DNA from: Streptomyces albogriseolus | GTDB lineage: Bacteria; Actinomycetota; Actinomycetes; Streptomycetales; Streptomycetaceae | Length of the DNA: 64,000 nucleotides | Assembly (NCBI GenBank): GCA_014650475.1 | Contig: BMVA01000020.1 | Location: 1-64,000, forward strand | Direction: 5' to 3' | Notes under the pieces: model-generated | The model's input: only the letters and a program-made list of their open reading frames with translations | Databases searched by the model: none | Told to the model about the DNA's origin: nothing | Made by a program: the position numbers and the translations under genes | In this document: one piece after another, positions 42,699 through 50,615 of the stretch | Position numbering within the stretch: position 1 is the first letter of the stretch | How the letters are laid out: the number at the start of each line of letters is the position of its first letter

Positions 42699-43306
42699 GA
42701 CCCCGACACCGTCCTCCGGTCACCCTGCGCCCGGCCCCGGCGGCACCGCCGCCCGAGCCGCCGGGCCCGCCCGCCCCTCTCGCCGCCCCGGTCGCCGGCC
42801 CCGCAGACCTGGAGCGGGAAGCCGGTGTGGCCCGCCTCTTCGAGCTGCACTACTCCTCGATGCTGCGGCTCGCCGTGCTGCTCGGCGCGGACGACCCGGA
42901 GAACGTGGTCGCCGAGGCGTACTACCAGATCTACCGCCGGTGGCGGCGGCTGAAGGACGTGGCCGCGGCGGAGGCCTATCTGCGCTCCACGGTCTGCAAC
43001 CTGACCCGCATGCGGATACGCCACCTCCAGGTCGCCCGCCGGCACGAGGAGCAGCCGGCCTCCCCGCCCGAGCCCACCGTGGCGTCCGCCGAGAGCACCG
43101 CCTTGCTGCGGGAGGACCAGCGGGTGCTGATCGACGCGCTGCAGCAGCTCCCCGCCCGGCAGCGGGAGGCGCTGGTGCTGCGCCACTGGCTCGGGCTGAA
43201 GGAGGCCGAGATCGCCGCCGCAATGGGCATCTCCCGCGGCTCCGTCAAAACGCACACCTCACGCGGCATCGCCGCGCTGACCCAGGCCATGGAGGCCCGG
43301 CGATGA
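42695..43306 (+). CDS. ECF-type RNA polymerase sigma factor (SigE-like)
   Basis: A 203-residue sigma factor. The N-terminal 35 residues are Pro/Ala-rich. Region 2 is at about 45-100 (VARLFELHYSSMLRLAVLLGADDPENVVAEAYYQIYRRWRRL). Region 4 is at about 145-200 (LPARQREALVLRHWLGLKEAEIAAAMGISRGSVKTHTSRG). It resembles Streptomyces sigma factors that respond to envelope stress. The start GTG overlaps the symporter stop, and its own stop overlaps the next gene (ATGA). The downstream small membrane protein is the natural candidate for an anti-sigma factor. Confidence 0.85.
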   Translation: MRPRHRPPVTLRPAPAAPPPEPPGPPAPLAAPVAGPADLEREAGVARLFELHYSSMLRLAVLLGADDPENVVAEAYYQIYRRWRRLKDVAAAEAYLRSTVCNLTRMRIRHLQVARRHEEQPASPPEPTVASAESTALLREDQRVLIDALQQLPARQREALVLRHWLGLKEAEIAAAMGISRGSVKTHTSRGIAALTQAMEARR

Positions 43307-43668
43307 AGCATCACGATGCGACTCCGTCGCGTGGCACCAGCCAGGACCGCACCGGCCACGAGCGGTCCGAGCCGCCCCGGCCGCCCGACGCGGAGCGCAC
43401 CGAACGGGAGCTGGCCGACGCCCTGCACGCCCTGGCCGGCGGGGTGCTGCCCGACCCGGACGCCTACCGCACCGCGCGCGGCGAGTGGCTGCGCCGGGAG
43501 CGCCGCCGCCGGCTGGTGCTCACCGTGCTGGTCGCCGTCGTCTTCGCGCTGGCCACGCTGATCGGGCTGTGGGTGCTCAACCAGGCGCCCGCCGAACCCG
43601 GCGTGATCTTCTCCGGCGACGGCGCCGCCGCAGCCGACGGACCGTCACTCCCCCGGCTTCGGGGCTGA
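43303..43668 (+). CDS. One-pass membrane protein, possible anti-sigma factor
   Basis: A 121-residue protein. Its first 65 residues are charged and presumably cytoplasmic (ERELADALHALAGGVLPDPDAYRTARGEWLRRERRRR). One transmembrane helix follows (LVLTVLVAVVFALATLIGLWVL). A short Gly/Ala-rich external tail is last. Gene order directly after the sigma factor, and translational overlap (ATGA), support an anti-sigma role. No zinc-binding HxxxCxxC motif is seen, so it would belong to a non-ZAS type. Family not recognised. Confidence 0.65.
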   Translation: MKHHDATPSRGTSQDRTGHERSEPPRPPDAERTERELADALHALAGGVLPDPDAYRTARGEWLRRERRRRLVLTVLVAVVFALATLIGLWVLNQAPAEPGVIFSGDGAAAADGPSLPRLRG

Positions 43669-43701
43669 TTACGGCACCCGGCGGCCGGGAACCCGCACCC
43701 C

Positions 43702-45483
43702 GTGCTTCGTATCGAGGACTACGCGCTCATCGGCGACGAGCAGACCGCTGCCCTGGTGGGCACCGACGGTTCGGTCGACTGGCTCTGCCTGCCCCGCTTC
43801 GACTCGGCGGCCTGCTTCGCCCGGCTGCTCGGCGACGAGAGCAACGGGCACTGGCGCATCGCCCCGCCCGGCCAGGAGCGGTGCGCGCGCCGCGCCTACC
43901 GCGAGGACTCGCTGATCCTGGACACCGTGTGGGAGACGCCCGACGGCGCCGTGCAGGTCACCGATCTGATGCCGCAGCGGCACACGGCGCCGGACCTGGT
44001 GCGGATCGTGCAGGGGCTGAGCGGTGAGGTGACCGTGCGCAGCACGCTGCGGCTGCGCTTCGACTACGGCTCGGTCGTGCCGTGGGTGCGCAGGGAGGAC
44101 GGGCACCGGGTGGCGGTGGCCGGGCCCGACTCGGCGTGGCTGCGCAGCGTGCCGGAGGTGCACACCTGGGGCGAGGACCTGGGCACGCACTCGGAGTTCA
44201 CGGTGAAGAAGGGCGAGCGGGTCGCCTTCGTGCTCACCTGGCACCCCTCGCACGAGCCGCGGCCCGCGCTGATCGACCCGTACGCCTCGCTGCGGCACAG
44301 TCTGAAGGACTGGCAGGCATGGGCGTCCCGCTGCCGCTACCGGGGACCGCACCGGGACATGGTGATACGGTCCCTGATCACGCTGAAGGCCCTCACCTAC
44401 CGTCCCACCGGCGGGATCGTCGCCGCCCCCACCACCTCCCTGCCGGAGGAGCCGGGCGGCGTACGGAACTGGGACTACCGCTTCTGCTGGCTGCGCGACT
44501 CCACGCTCACCCTGACGGCGCTGCTCGCCGCCGGGTACGTGGAGGAGGCCGAGGCCTGGCGCAACTGGCTGCTCCGCGCGGTCGCCGGCGACCCGGCCGA
44601 CCTGCAGATCATGTACGGGCTCGCGGGCGAGCGGCGGCTGCCGGAGTTCGAACTGCCGTGGCTGGCGGGCTTCAACGGCGCCACCCCCGTCCGGGTCGGC
44701 AACGACGCCGTGAAGCAGCTCCAGCTCGACGTGTACGGGGAGGTCGTGGACTCCCTCGCGCTGGCCCGGCGCGCGGGGCTTTCGGCGCAGCCGGACGTGT
44801 GGGCGCTGCAGTCGGTGCTGCTGGACTTCCTGCGCACCGCGTGGCGGCAGCCGGACGAGGGCCTGTGGGAGGTGCGCGGCGGACGGCGCCACTTCGTGCA
44901 CTCCAAGGTGATGGTGTGGGTGGCCGTCGACCGTCTGGTGCGCGCGCTGGAGGAGTACCCGGAGCTGGACGGCGACCTGGACGGGTGGCGGGAGCTGCGC
45001 GACGAGGTGCACCGGGAGGTGTGCGAGAAGGGCTACGACCCGGAGCGCAACACGTTCACGCAGTCCTACGGTTCGCGTGAGCTGGACGCGGCGCTGCTGC
45101 TGATCCCCCGGGTCGGTTTCCTGCCGCCGGACGACCCCCGGGTGCTCGGCACCATCGACGCGATCCGGACGGAACTGGGCCAGGACGGTCTCGTACGCCG
45201 CTACACCGCGGACGCCGCCGAGCTGGACGGGCTGCCCGGGCAGGAGGGCGCGTTCCTCGCGTGCGCGTTCTGGCTCGTGGACGCGCTGCACATGACGGGC
45301 CGGACCCAGGAGGCCCGCGAGCTGTTCGAACGGCTGCTGGGCCTGGCGAACGACGTGGGGCTGCTGGCGGAGGAGTACGACACGGTGAACGGCCGGCTGC
45401 TGGGCAACTTCCCGCAGGCGTTCAGCCACATCGGCCTGGTGAACAGCGCCCTCACCCTGTTCGGCGACGAGGAGGCAGGATAG
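43702..45483 (+). CDS. GH15-family glycoside hydrolase (glucoamylase/trehalase-like)
   Basis: A 593-residue cytoplasmic enzyme of glycoside hydrolase family 15. The opening RIEDYALIGDEQTAALVGTDGSVDWLCLPRFDSAACFARLLGD is the standard start of bacterial GH15 trehalase/glucoamylases. The catalytic barrel has NWDYRFCWLRDSTLTLTALL, EGLWEVRG, and LLAEEYDTVNGRLLGNFPQAFSHIG. It probably hydrolyses trehalose or alpha-glucans, but the substrate cannot be fixed. No signal peptide is present. It starts 33 bp after the membrane protein and ends 4 bp before the SDR, so it is part of the operon. GTG 43702 has only a weak GGGA site. Confidence 0.88.
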   Translation: MLRIEDYALIGDEQTAALVGTDGSVDWLCLPRFDSAACFARLLGDESNGHWRIAPPGQERCARRAYREDSLILDTVWETPDGAVQVTDLMPQRHTAPDLVRIVQGLSGEVTVRSTLRLRFDYGSVVPWVRREDGHRVAVAGPDSAWLRSVPEVHTWGEDLGTHSEFTVKKGERVAFVLTWHPSHEPRPALIDPYASLRHSLKDWQAWASRCRYRGPHRDMVIRSLITLKALTYRPTGGIVAAPTTSLPEEPGGVRNWDYRFCWLRDSTLTLTALLAAGYVEEAEAWRNWLLRAVAGDPADLQIMYGLAGERRLPEFELPWLAGFNGATPVRVGNDAVKQLQLDVYGEVVDSLALARRAGLSAQPDVWALQSVLLDFLRTAWRQPDEGLWEVRGGRRHFVHSKVMVWVAVDRLVRALEEYPELDGDLDGWRELRDEVHREVCEKGYDPERNTFTQSYGSRELDAALLLIPRVGFLPPDDPRVLGTIDAIRTELGQDGLVRRYTADAAELDGLPGQEGAFLACAFWLVDALHMTGRTQEARELFERLLGLANDVGLLAEEYDTVNGRLLGNFPQAFSHIGLVNSALTLFGDEEAG

Positions 45484-45487
45484 GGCC

Positions 45488-46246
45488 ATGGATCTTGGAC
45501 TGAAGGACCGGGTGTACGTCGTCACCGGAGCCACCCGCGGGCTGGGCCACGCCTCCGCGCGGGCGCTCGCCGCCGAGGGCGCGAAGGTGGTCGTCACGGG
45601 GCGGAAGGAGGACGCGGTCGCGGAGGCCGTGTCCGCGCTGGGGCCGGACGCGGCGGCCGGGATGGCCGTGGACAACGCCGACCCCGCGGCCGCCGGGCGG
45701 CTGATCGCCACCGCGCGCGAGCGGTTCGGCCGCTTCGACGGCGTCCTCGTCAGCGTGGGCGGGCCTCCGCCGGGTTTCGTCGCCGACACCACCGACGAGC
45801 AGTGGCAGGCGGCGTTCGAGTCGGTGTTCCTCGGCGCGGTGCGGCTGGCCCGCGCGGCCGCCGCGGAGCTGGGCGAGGGAGGTGTCATCGGCTTCGTGCT
45901 GTCCGGCTCGGTGCACGAGCCGATCCCCGGCCTGACCATCTCCAACGGGCTGCGCCCGGGGCTGGCCGGCTTCGCCAAGTCCCTCGCCGACGAACTGGGC
46001 CCGCGCGGCATCCGCGTCGTGGGCCTGCTGCCCGGCCGCGTCGACACCGACCGGGTCCGCGAACTGGACTCCCTGTCCGCCGACCCGGAGGCCACCCGCC
46101 AGGCGGCCGAGTCCCGTATCCCCCTCCGCCGCTACGGCACCCCGGAGGAGTTCGGCCGCACGGCGGCGTTCCTCCTCTCCCCGGCGGCGTCGTACGTCAC
46201 GGGCGTGATGCTGCCGGTGGACGGCGGGTCGCGGCACGGGTTCTGA
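45488..46246 (+). CDS. SDR-family protein lacking the catalytic Tyr-Lys pair
   Basis: A 252-residue SDR with the cofactor motif TGATRGLGHASA and the C-terminal VTGVMLPVDGGSRHG. Where most SDRs carry Tyr-x-x-x-Lys, this protein reads SNGLRPGLAGFAKSLADEL after GSVHEPIPGLTI, so both Tyr and Lys are replaced. This matches an SDR subgroup in which a SN-x-x-R segment occupies that place. It may be an atypical oxidoreductase or a non-enzymatic scaffold. It closes the operon that starts with the symporter at 41142. AGGCAGGA and a 4-bp gap separate it from GH15. Confidence 0.85.
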   Translation: MDLGLKDRVYVVTGATRGLGHASARALAAEGAKVVVTGRKEDAVAEAVSALGPDAAAGMAVDNADPAAAGRLIATARERFGRFDGVLVSVGGPPPGFVADTTDEQWQAAFESVFLGAVRLARAAAAELGEGGVIGFVLSGSVHEPIPGLTISNGLRPGLAGFAKSLADELGPRGIRVVGLLPGRVDTDRVRELDSLSADPEATRQAAESRIPLRRYGTPEEFGRTAAFLLSPAASYVTGVMLPVDGGSRHGF

Positions 46247-46261
46247 ACCCGGACTCCGTGG

Positions 46262-46846
46262 TCAGGTGACGCGTTCCGGGCGGTGTTTCACCGCCCGGAG
46301 ACGGACCTCCGACGGGAGGGCCGGGAGGGCCGCGGCGTCGCGGGCGTGGGTCAGAGGGCCCGCGGTGAACGTGTCGAGGGCCGTGCCGGGGTCCACGTGG
46401 GGCTCCAGGAGCAGCACGACGCGGGTCCGCGGCGTGCCGCGGCGGCCGGCGAGGAGGACGCGGGCATCGGCGACGCCGTCCTGGCGGTCCGCCTCCTCGG
46501 CGAGCGCGTGCTCCAGGGCGCGGCCCCGCAGCGCCGCCCCCTCCCCGTCGCCGGTGGGGACGAGGATCTCGGACATGCGCCGCCTGCGGAGCACGGAGAC
46601 CAGCCACCACAGGCAGAGCAGGACCACCACGGCGAGCCCGGCGATCACCACCGGCCACCACCAGCCCTCGTCCCGCCACCGGGTCCGCTCGGCGTCGTCC
46701 AGCAGCACGTCGTTCCGGCCGTCGTGCAGCCACCAGGAGGGCGCGGGCGCGCCAAGGCCGATCGCCAGCACCGAGCCGCCCAGCACGAACAGCACCAGCC
46801 CGGCGAGGGCGAGCAGCACACGGTTGACGGTCGTGTTCACGGTCAC
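46262..46846 (-). CDS. AmaP-like envelope-stress membrane protein
   Basis: A 194-residue protein. Residues 1-35 are a hydrophobic segment (RVLLALAGLVLFVLGGSVLAIGLGAP), with a second helix at about 65-88 (WWWPVVIAGLAVVVLLCLWWLVSV). The cytoplasmic tail has a DPGTALDTFTAGPLTHARDAAAL stretch. The layout resembles AmaP proteins that anchor Asp23 to the membrane in Gram-positive bacteria. It is the last gene of the Asp23 cluster. GTG 46846 overlaps the preceding stop (GTGA). It is described by family resemblance only. Confidence 0.7.
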   Translation of the reverse strand: MTVNTTVNRVLLALAGLVLFVLGGSVLAIGLGAPAPSWWLHDGRNDVLLDDAERTRWRDEGWWWPVVIAGLAVVVLLCLWWLVSVLRRRRMSEILVPTGDGEGAALRGRALEHALAEEADRQDGVADARVLLAGRRGTPRTRVVLLLEPHVDPGTALDTFTAGPLTHARDAAALPALPSEVRLRAVKHRPERVT

Positions 46847-47469
46847 CGTCCCTTCCGGCCGGGCCGCCGCACGTGCAGCGACAGCGGGGACGGCCGCGCC
46901 AGGCCCAGCCCCCGGATCGCCGCCTCCAGCACGGCGGTCAGGTCGTCCCGTACGTCGTCCAGGTCGCGGAAGTGCGACACCGCCCGCACGTCCGTCTTCT
47001 TCCGTTTCACCGCCACCCGCACCGACTGCACACCGGCCACCTCGAGCGCCCGGTCCCGCAGCACCGTGGCGGCCGCGTCCCGGTCGAGGCCGGCACGGAC
47101 GTCGGGGTGGGCGCGGCGCATCGTCAGCACGGACCGCAGTCCCGGGGTGAGGGCCAGCACCAGCAGCCACAGGCCCAGCGCGGCGGCGACGGCCGCGCCG
47201 GTCAGCACCCACACGTCGTCGAGCTGCCGCTCGTCCAGTTGCCGGGCGAGGCCGTGCCGCCAGCTCATCCCCGGCCGGTGGGCGCGTACCGCCGCGATGT
47301 CGTACAGGAACAGGCCCGCGATCGCCAGGATCACCAGCGCCAGCAGGCCGGCCGGGACGCGGCGGGCCGACCAGAAGCGCCGGCGTCCGCCGCTCGCGCC
47401 GCCCATGGTCGCGCCGCCGTCCGCAGTCGGCACCGCCGGGCCGGCCGTCGTGTCCGGCGTCCCGCTCAT
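46843..47469 (-). CDS. DUF6286 membrane protein
   Basis: A 208-residue protein with two transmembrane helices (about 38-58 and 90-110) and a C-terminal cytoplasmic domain. The C-terminal RAHPDVRAGLDRDAAATVLRDRALEVAGVQSVRVAVKRKK fits the DUF6286 region often found with Asp23. It starts in the last codon of the second Asp23 gene (ATGA) and its stop overlaps the AmaP-like gene. Function unknown; it probably contributes to the envelope-stress complex of its neighbours. Confidence 0.8.
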   Translation of the reverse strand: MSGTPDTTAGPAVPTADGGATMGGASGGRRRFWSARRVPAGLLALVILAIAGLFLYDIAAVRAHRPGMSWRHGLARQLDERQLDDVWVLTGAAVAAALGLWLLVLALTPGLRSVLTMRRAHPDVRAGLDRDAAATVLRDRALEVAGVQSVRVAVKRKKTDVRAVSHFRDLDDVRDDLTAVLEAAIRGLGLARPSPLSLHVRRPGRKGR

Positions 47470-47864
47470 GGCGTCCTCCCGCCCACCGTGTCGGGGTGGG
47501 CGGCCAGATGCAGCCGCTCCACCTGCACGACGACCTCCGGTACGGACATCCCCGCGAGGTCGCGCACCCGGTCGACGATCCGCTTCCGCACCCGCGCGCA
47601 GCGGCCGCCGATGTCGCCCGGGTAGTCGAGTTCCACGTGCACCCGCACGCGCGCGCTGCCGTGCCGGACGACGACGCTCGCGTGCGGCGGCTCGGCGTCC
47701 GGCGGCAGCGCGCCGAGGGCCTCACGGGCCGCCTGGGACGCGATCTTCGCGACCACACGGTCGGCGACCGTGGTCTCCCCGCGCTCCGCCGGAGGGACGG
47801 TCCGCGGGACTCCGCCGAGCTCCACGGCCCCCGTGCCCACCCCGTCACCGCCGCCGTTCGTCAC
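47466..47864 (-). CDS. Asp23/Gls24 family protein, second copy
   Basis: A 132-residue member of the Asp23/Gls24 family. The VADRVVAKIASQAAREALGAL segment and RVRVHVELDYPGDIGGRCARVRKRIVDRVRDLAGMSVPEVVVQVERL are characteristic. The GTG start at 47864 lies inside the end of the DUF2273-like gene (20-nt overlap). A later GTG at 47840 is possible. It has no membrane helix. It likely forms a membrane-associated filament with the AmaP-like anchor. In firmicutes such proteins respond to alkaline or envelope stress. Confidence 0.82.
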   Translation of the reverse strand: MTNGGGDGVGTGAVELGGVPRTVPPAERGETTVADRVVAKIASQAAREALGALPPDAEPPHASVVVRHGSARVRVHVELDYPGDIGGRCARVRKRIVDRVRDLAGMSVPEVVVQVERLHLAAHPDTVGGRTP

Positions 47865-48030
47865 GGGGGCGGAAGAAGTCGCCGAGGTCCAGGTCGCCCT
47901 CGACCAGCCGGCCGATCACGAAACCCACCGCGCCCAGGGCCGCCACCAGCAGGAAAGCCCCGAATCCGCCGAAGTATCCGGCGAAGCCCAACGCCATGCC
48001 GGCGATCATGCCGACGACGGCCATCCTCAT
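47845..48030 (-). CDS. Small DUF2273-like membrane protein
   Basis: A 61-residue protein with two transmembrane helices (VVGMIAGMALGFAGYFGGFG and AFLLVAALGAVGFVIGRLVEG) and a short DFFRPRDERR tail. DUF2273 proteins occur in Asp23 operons of Gram-positive bacteria. It lies between the two Asp23 genes: 25 bp after the first and overlapping the second. A small membrane partner role is inferred from context. Confidence 0.75.
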   Translation of the reverse strand: MRMAVVGMIAGMALGFAGYFGGFGAFLLVAALGAVGFVIGRLVEGDLDLGDFFRPRDERRR

Positions 48031-48055
48031 GCCTCGCTCCTCCGCTCAGCGTGTC

Positions 48056-48550
48056 TCATTGCAGCCGGGTCTCGGTCTCGTCCTCCTCCTCGTCGGGCAG
48101 CTTCACGTCGCTGACCGCGATGTTGACCTCGACGACCTCGAGGCCGGTCATCCGCTCGACGGCCGCGATGACGTTCTCCCGCACGTCCCTGGCGACGTCG
48201 GCGATGGACACGCCGTAGTCGACGACGATCTCCAGGTCCAGCGCGGTCTGCACCTCGCCGACCTCGGCCTTCACCCCGCGCGTCGGCGACTTCGACCCGC
48301 CGGGCACCCGTTCGCGCATGGCGCCGAAGGTGCGGGAGATACCGCTGCCCATGGCGTGCACGCCCACCACGTCCCGCGTGGCCATACCGGCGATCTTCTC
48401 GACCACGCCGTCGGCGATGGTGGTCCGCCCCCGGTCGGCGGGGGCGCCGCCGCCGCGTCGCGTGCCCTGGCCCCGGCGGGCGCCGGAGTCGCCGAGCGTC
48501 TTGTCGGTGTCAGGAGCCCGTACCGAGCCGCCTTCGGTCATGTCGGTCAT
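48056..48550 (-). CDS. Asp23/Gls24 family protein, first copy
   Basis: A 164-residue Asp23/Gls24 protein with a charged N-terminal tail (about 1-45). The Asp23 domain runs over about 45-150: TIADGVVEKIAGMATRDVVGVHAMGSG, then LDLEIVVDYGVSIADVARDVRENVIAAVERMTGLEVVEVNIAV. It ends in an acidic tail (DEEEDETETR). It is the first gene of the cluster Asp23, DUF2273-like, Asp23, DUF6286, AmaP-like. AAGGGA precedes the ATG at 48550. Confidence 0.88.
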   Translation of the reverse strand: MTDMTEGGSVRAPDTDKTLGDSGARRGQGTRRGGGAPADRGRTTIADGVVEKIAGMATRDVVGVHAMGSGISRTFGAMRERVPGGSKSPTRGVKAEVGEVQTALDLEIVVDYGVSIADVARDVRENVIAAVERMTGLEVVEVNIAVSDVKLPDEEEDETETRLQ

Positions 48551-48636
48551 TGCCCTACGTCCCTTCGGTCGTCCTCCTTCGACCACCGTATGCGCGTTTG
48601 CCCCGATCCGCTCCGGCGATACGGCAGGCTGGAGGA

Positions 48637-49671
48637 ATGATGGCGGACCGATGGACGCGGATGGTGCGGCAACAGGTGGGGCTGGGCAGATTCCTGCCGC
48701 TGGGCGGGCCGTACGACGGGGCGTGGATCGCGGAACGGGCGGCGAGCGGGGTGCTGCGGGACGCGGCGGAACGGGAGGTGCCGGAGGTGCGCCTGGACGG
48801 GGTCCGCATCGGGCTCGCCGACCCCGGCGAGGCCGCCGAGCCGGCGGTGCCGGCCCCGCCCAGCGCCCTGCCCCCGGGCCCCCTGCGGCTCACCGCGGAG
48901 TTCGCGGCCACGGCGGCGTGGCCCCTCCCGGAAACGGCCTCCCGCCTGCGCACGGCCCTGGCGGTCACCGCGACGGAACGGATCGGCCTGGACCTGACGG
49001 AGGTCGACCTCCGGGTCACGGAACTCCTGGACACCGAGCCGCCGGCGTCCCGGCCCGGGACGCCGGAGACACGCGGAGGTACGGACACGTCCGGGGGCGC
49101 GGGTATGCCCGGGGCGGCGGACACGTCCGGGGCGGGCACGCCCGGGGATGCGGACACGCCCCGAGCGGCACGGACGCCCGGGGTCGCGGACACGTCCGGG
49201 GCGGCAGATACGGCCAGGGGTGCAGGCACACCCGAAACGGCGGACACACCCGGGGGTGCGGGCGCGTCCGGGGATGCGGACACGCCCGGGGATGCGGGCA
49301 TGCCCGGGAGCGCGGGCGCCTACGGAGCGGTGGAGCCGGAAGCGGCGCGGGCACCCGACTCGGCGGGTGGCTTCGGCGCGGCGGGGGTGGCGGGTGCCGT
49401 CGGGGGTGGCCCGGAGGCCGAGCGGGTCGCCGCCGTGGTGCTGCGGGTGCCCGGTGTGAGCCGGCTGACGGGCGTGTGGGGGCTGCCGGTGCGGCTCGGC
49501 GAGCAGGCGCCGGCATCCGGCGACGCCCTGCCGCGCCGCCACGCGCGCGTGGACCTCGCCGTCGCGGCGGGGTTCCGCCCGCTGGAGGTCGCACGTGCCG
49601 TGCGGGCCGCCGTGGCGGAGGCGTTGCCGGACCGGCCGACGGTGGCCGTCCTGGTCACCGACCTGGACTGA
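48637..49671 (+). CDS. Two-lobed Asp23-like protein with hexapeptide-repeat linker (P10-type)
   Basis: A 344-residue protein, often annotated in Streptomyces as nucleopolyhedrovirus P10 family. Its N-terminal lobe has LTAEFAATAAWPLPETASRLRTALAVTATERIGLDLTEVDLRVTELLD. The C-terminal lobe (about 265-344) has RVAAVVLRVPGVSRLTGVWG and RHARVDLAVAAGFRPLEVARAVRAAVAEALPD, which reads like the two halves of an Asp23 fold. Between them a low-complexity linker has about fourteen TPGxAD-like hexapeptides (49087-49329). GGAGGA abuts the ATG at 48637; the next ATG at 48640 may be the true start. It is divergent from the Asp23 cluster. Confidence 0.65.
   Translation: MMADRWTRMVRQQVGLGRFLPLGGPYDGAWIAERAASGVLRDAAEREVPEVRLDGVRIGLADPGEAAEPAVPAPPSALPPGPLRLTAEFAATAAWPLPETASRLRTALAVTATERIGLDLTEVDLRVTELLDTEPPASRPGTPETRGGTDTSGGAGMPGAADTSGAGTPGDADTPRAARTPGVADTSGAADTARGAGTPETADTPGGAGASGDADTPGDAGMPGSAGAYGAVEPEAARAPDSAGGFGAAGVAGAVGGGPEAERVAAVVLRVPGVSRLTGVWGLPVRLGEQAPASGDALPRRHARVDLAVAAGFRPLEVARAVRAAVAEALPDRPTVAVLVTDLD
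49087..49329 (+). repeat. 18-bp tandem repeats encoding TPGxAD-like hexapeptides
   Basis: About 13 to 14 degenerate 18-nt units in frame, coding TSGGAG, MPGAAD, TPGDAD, TPGVAD and similar, with one 15-nt unit. Such repeats are prone to length change. It probably forms a flexible linker. Confidence 0.7.
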
Positions 49672-49705
49672 CCCGGCGCCGTCGGCCGCTCACGGCCGGC
49701 CGCCC

Positions 49706-50509
49706 CTACTCGCCGAGGCCTGCCAGATCGCGCAGGCGGCGAGCCTGAGCCGCCCGCTCGGCGCCGCGCTGCTCGTCGTAGGTGCGGCCCTGGGCGCCGC
49801 GCAGCAGCGCCTTGGTCTCGATCACGGCGTCGCGCGGCGCGGCCAGCAGCGCCGCGGCCAGGTCCTGGACCGCCCCGTCGAGCTCGGCGGCGGGCACGGC
49901 GAGGTTGGCCAGGCCGATGTTCACCGATTCCTCGGCCGTGACGAAGCGCCCGGTCGCGCAGATCTCCAGCGCGCGGGCGTAGCCGACGAGGCCGACGAGG
50001 GGGTGCGTGCCGGTCAGGTCGGGCACCAGGCCGAGGCTGGTCTCGCGCATGGCGAACTGCACGTCGTCCGCGACGACGCGCAGGTCACAGGCGAGGGCCA
50101 GCTGGAACCCGGCCCCGATGGCGTGTCCCTGCACGGCGGCGATGGACACGATGTCGTTGCGCCGCCACCAGGCGAACGCGTCCTGGTAGCCGGCGATGGC
50201 GGCGTCCAGCGCGGCGTCGTCACTGCGCGCGAGGTCGACGAACGACGGCTCGCCGGGGATTCCCTCGGGCGAGAGCATCTGCCGGTCGAGCCCGGCGGAG
50301 AAGGACTTGCCCTCCCCGCGCAGCACCACGACCCGGACGGATCCGGGCAGCAGCTGCCCCGCCTCGGTCAGCGCCCGCCACAGAGCGGGACTCTGCGCGT
50401 TGCGCTTGGCCGGGTTGGTCAGCGTCACCGTGGCGATCGCGTCGTCGACGGTGAGCCGTACGCCGTCCTTGTCGAGAACCGGACCGAGGTCCTGGGGGGA
50501 CGAAGCCAT
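49706..50509 (-). CDS. Enoyl-CoA hydratase/isomerase (crotonase) family protein
   Basis: A 267-residue crotonase-fold enzyme. The first oxyanion-hole segment is RGEGKSFSAGLDRQML and the second is AAVQGHAIGAGFQLALACDLRVVADDVQFAMRETSLGLVPDLTG. The residue usually acting as catalytic Glu in hydratases (second Glu after GFGLP) is not obvious here, so the reaction may be isomerisation or another crotonase reaction. The start ATG 50509 has GGAGG. Upstream (50510-50615) is the terminator of gbn. No adjacent beta-oxidation genes. Confidence 0.88.
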   Translation of the reverse strand: MASSPQDLGPVLDKDGVRLTVDDAIATVTLTNPAKRNAQSPALWRALTEAGQLLPGSVRVVVLRGEGKSFSAGLDRQMLSPEGIPGEPSFVDLARSDDAALDAAIAGYQDAFAWWRRNDIVSIAAVQGHAIGAGFQLALACDLRVVADDVQFAMRETSLGLVPDLTGTHPLVGLVGYARALEICATGRFVTAEESVNIGLANLAVPAAELDGAVQDLAAALLAAPRDAVIETKALLRGAQGRTYDEQRGAERAAQARRLRDLAGLGE

Positions 50510-50554
50510 GGGGCGCCTCCGATGGGTGCGGTCGTCTAAGTGACTGCACAGTAA

Positions 50555-50586
50555 CCACCCAGCCGGTCGGACGGCCGACCGGGTGG
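50555..50586 (-). terminator. Hairpin downstream of gbn
   Basis: Minus-strand hairpin: 50575-50586 pairs with 50555-50570, a 12-bp stem interrupted by a 4-nt bulge. It lies between the gbn stop and the crotonase start on the same strand. Confidence 0.5.
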
Positions 50587-50615
50587 CCACCATCGGGTCT
50601 GCGGGGCTCCCGGGA

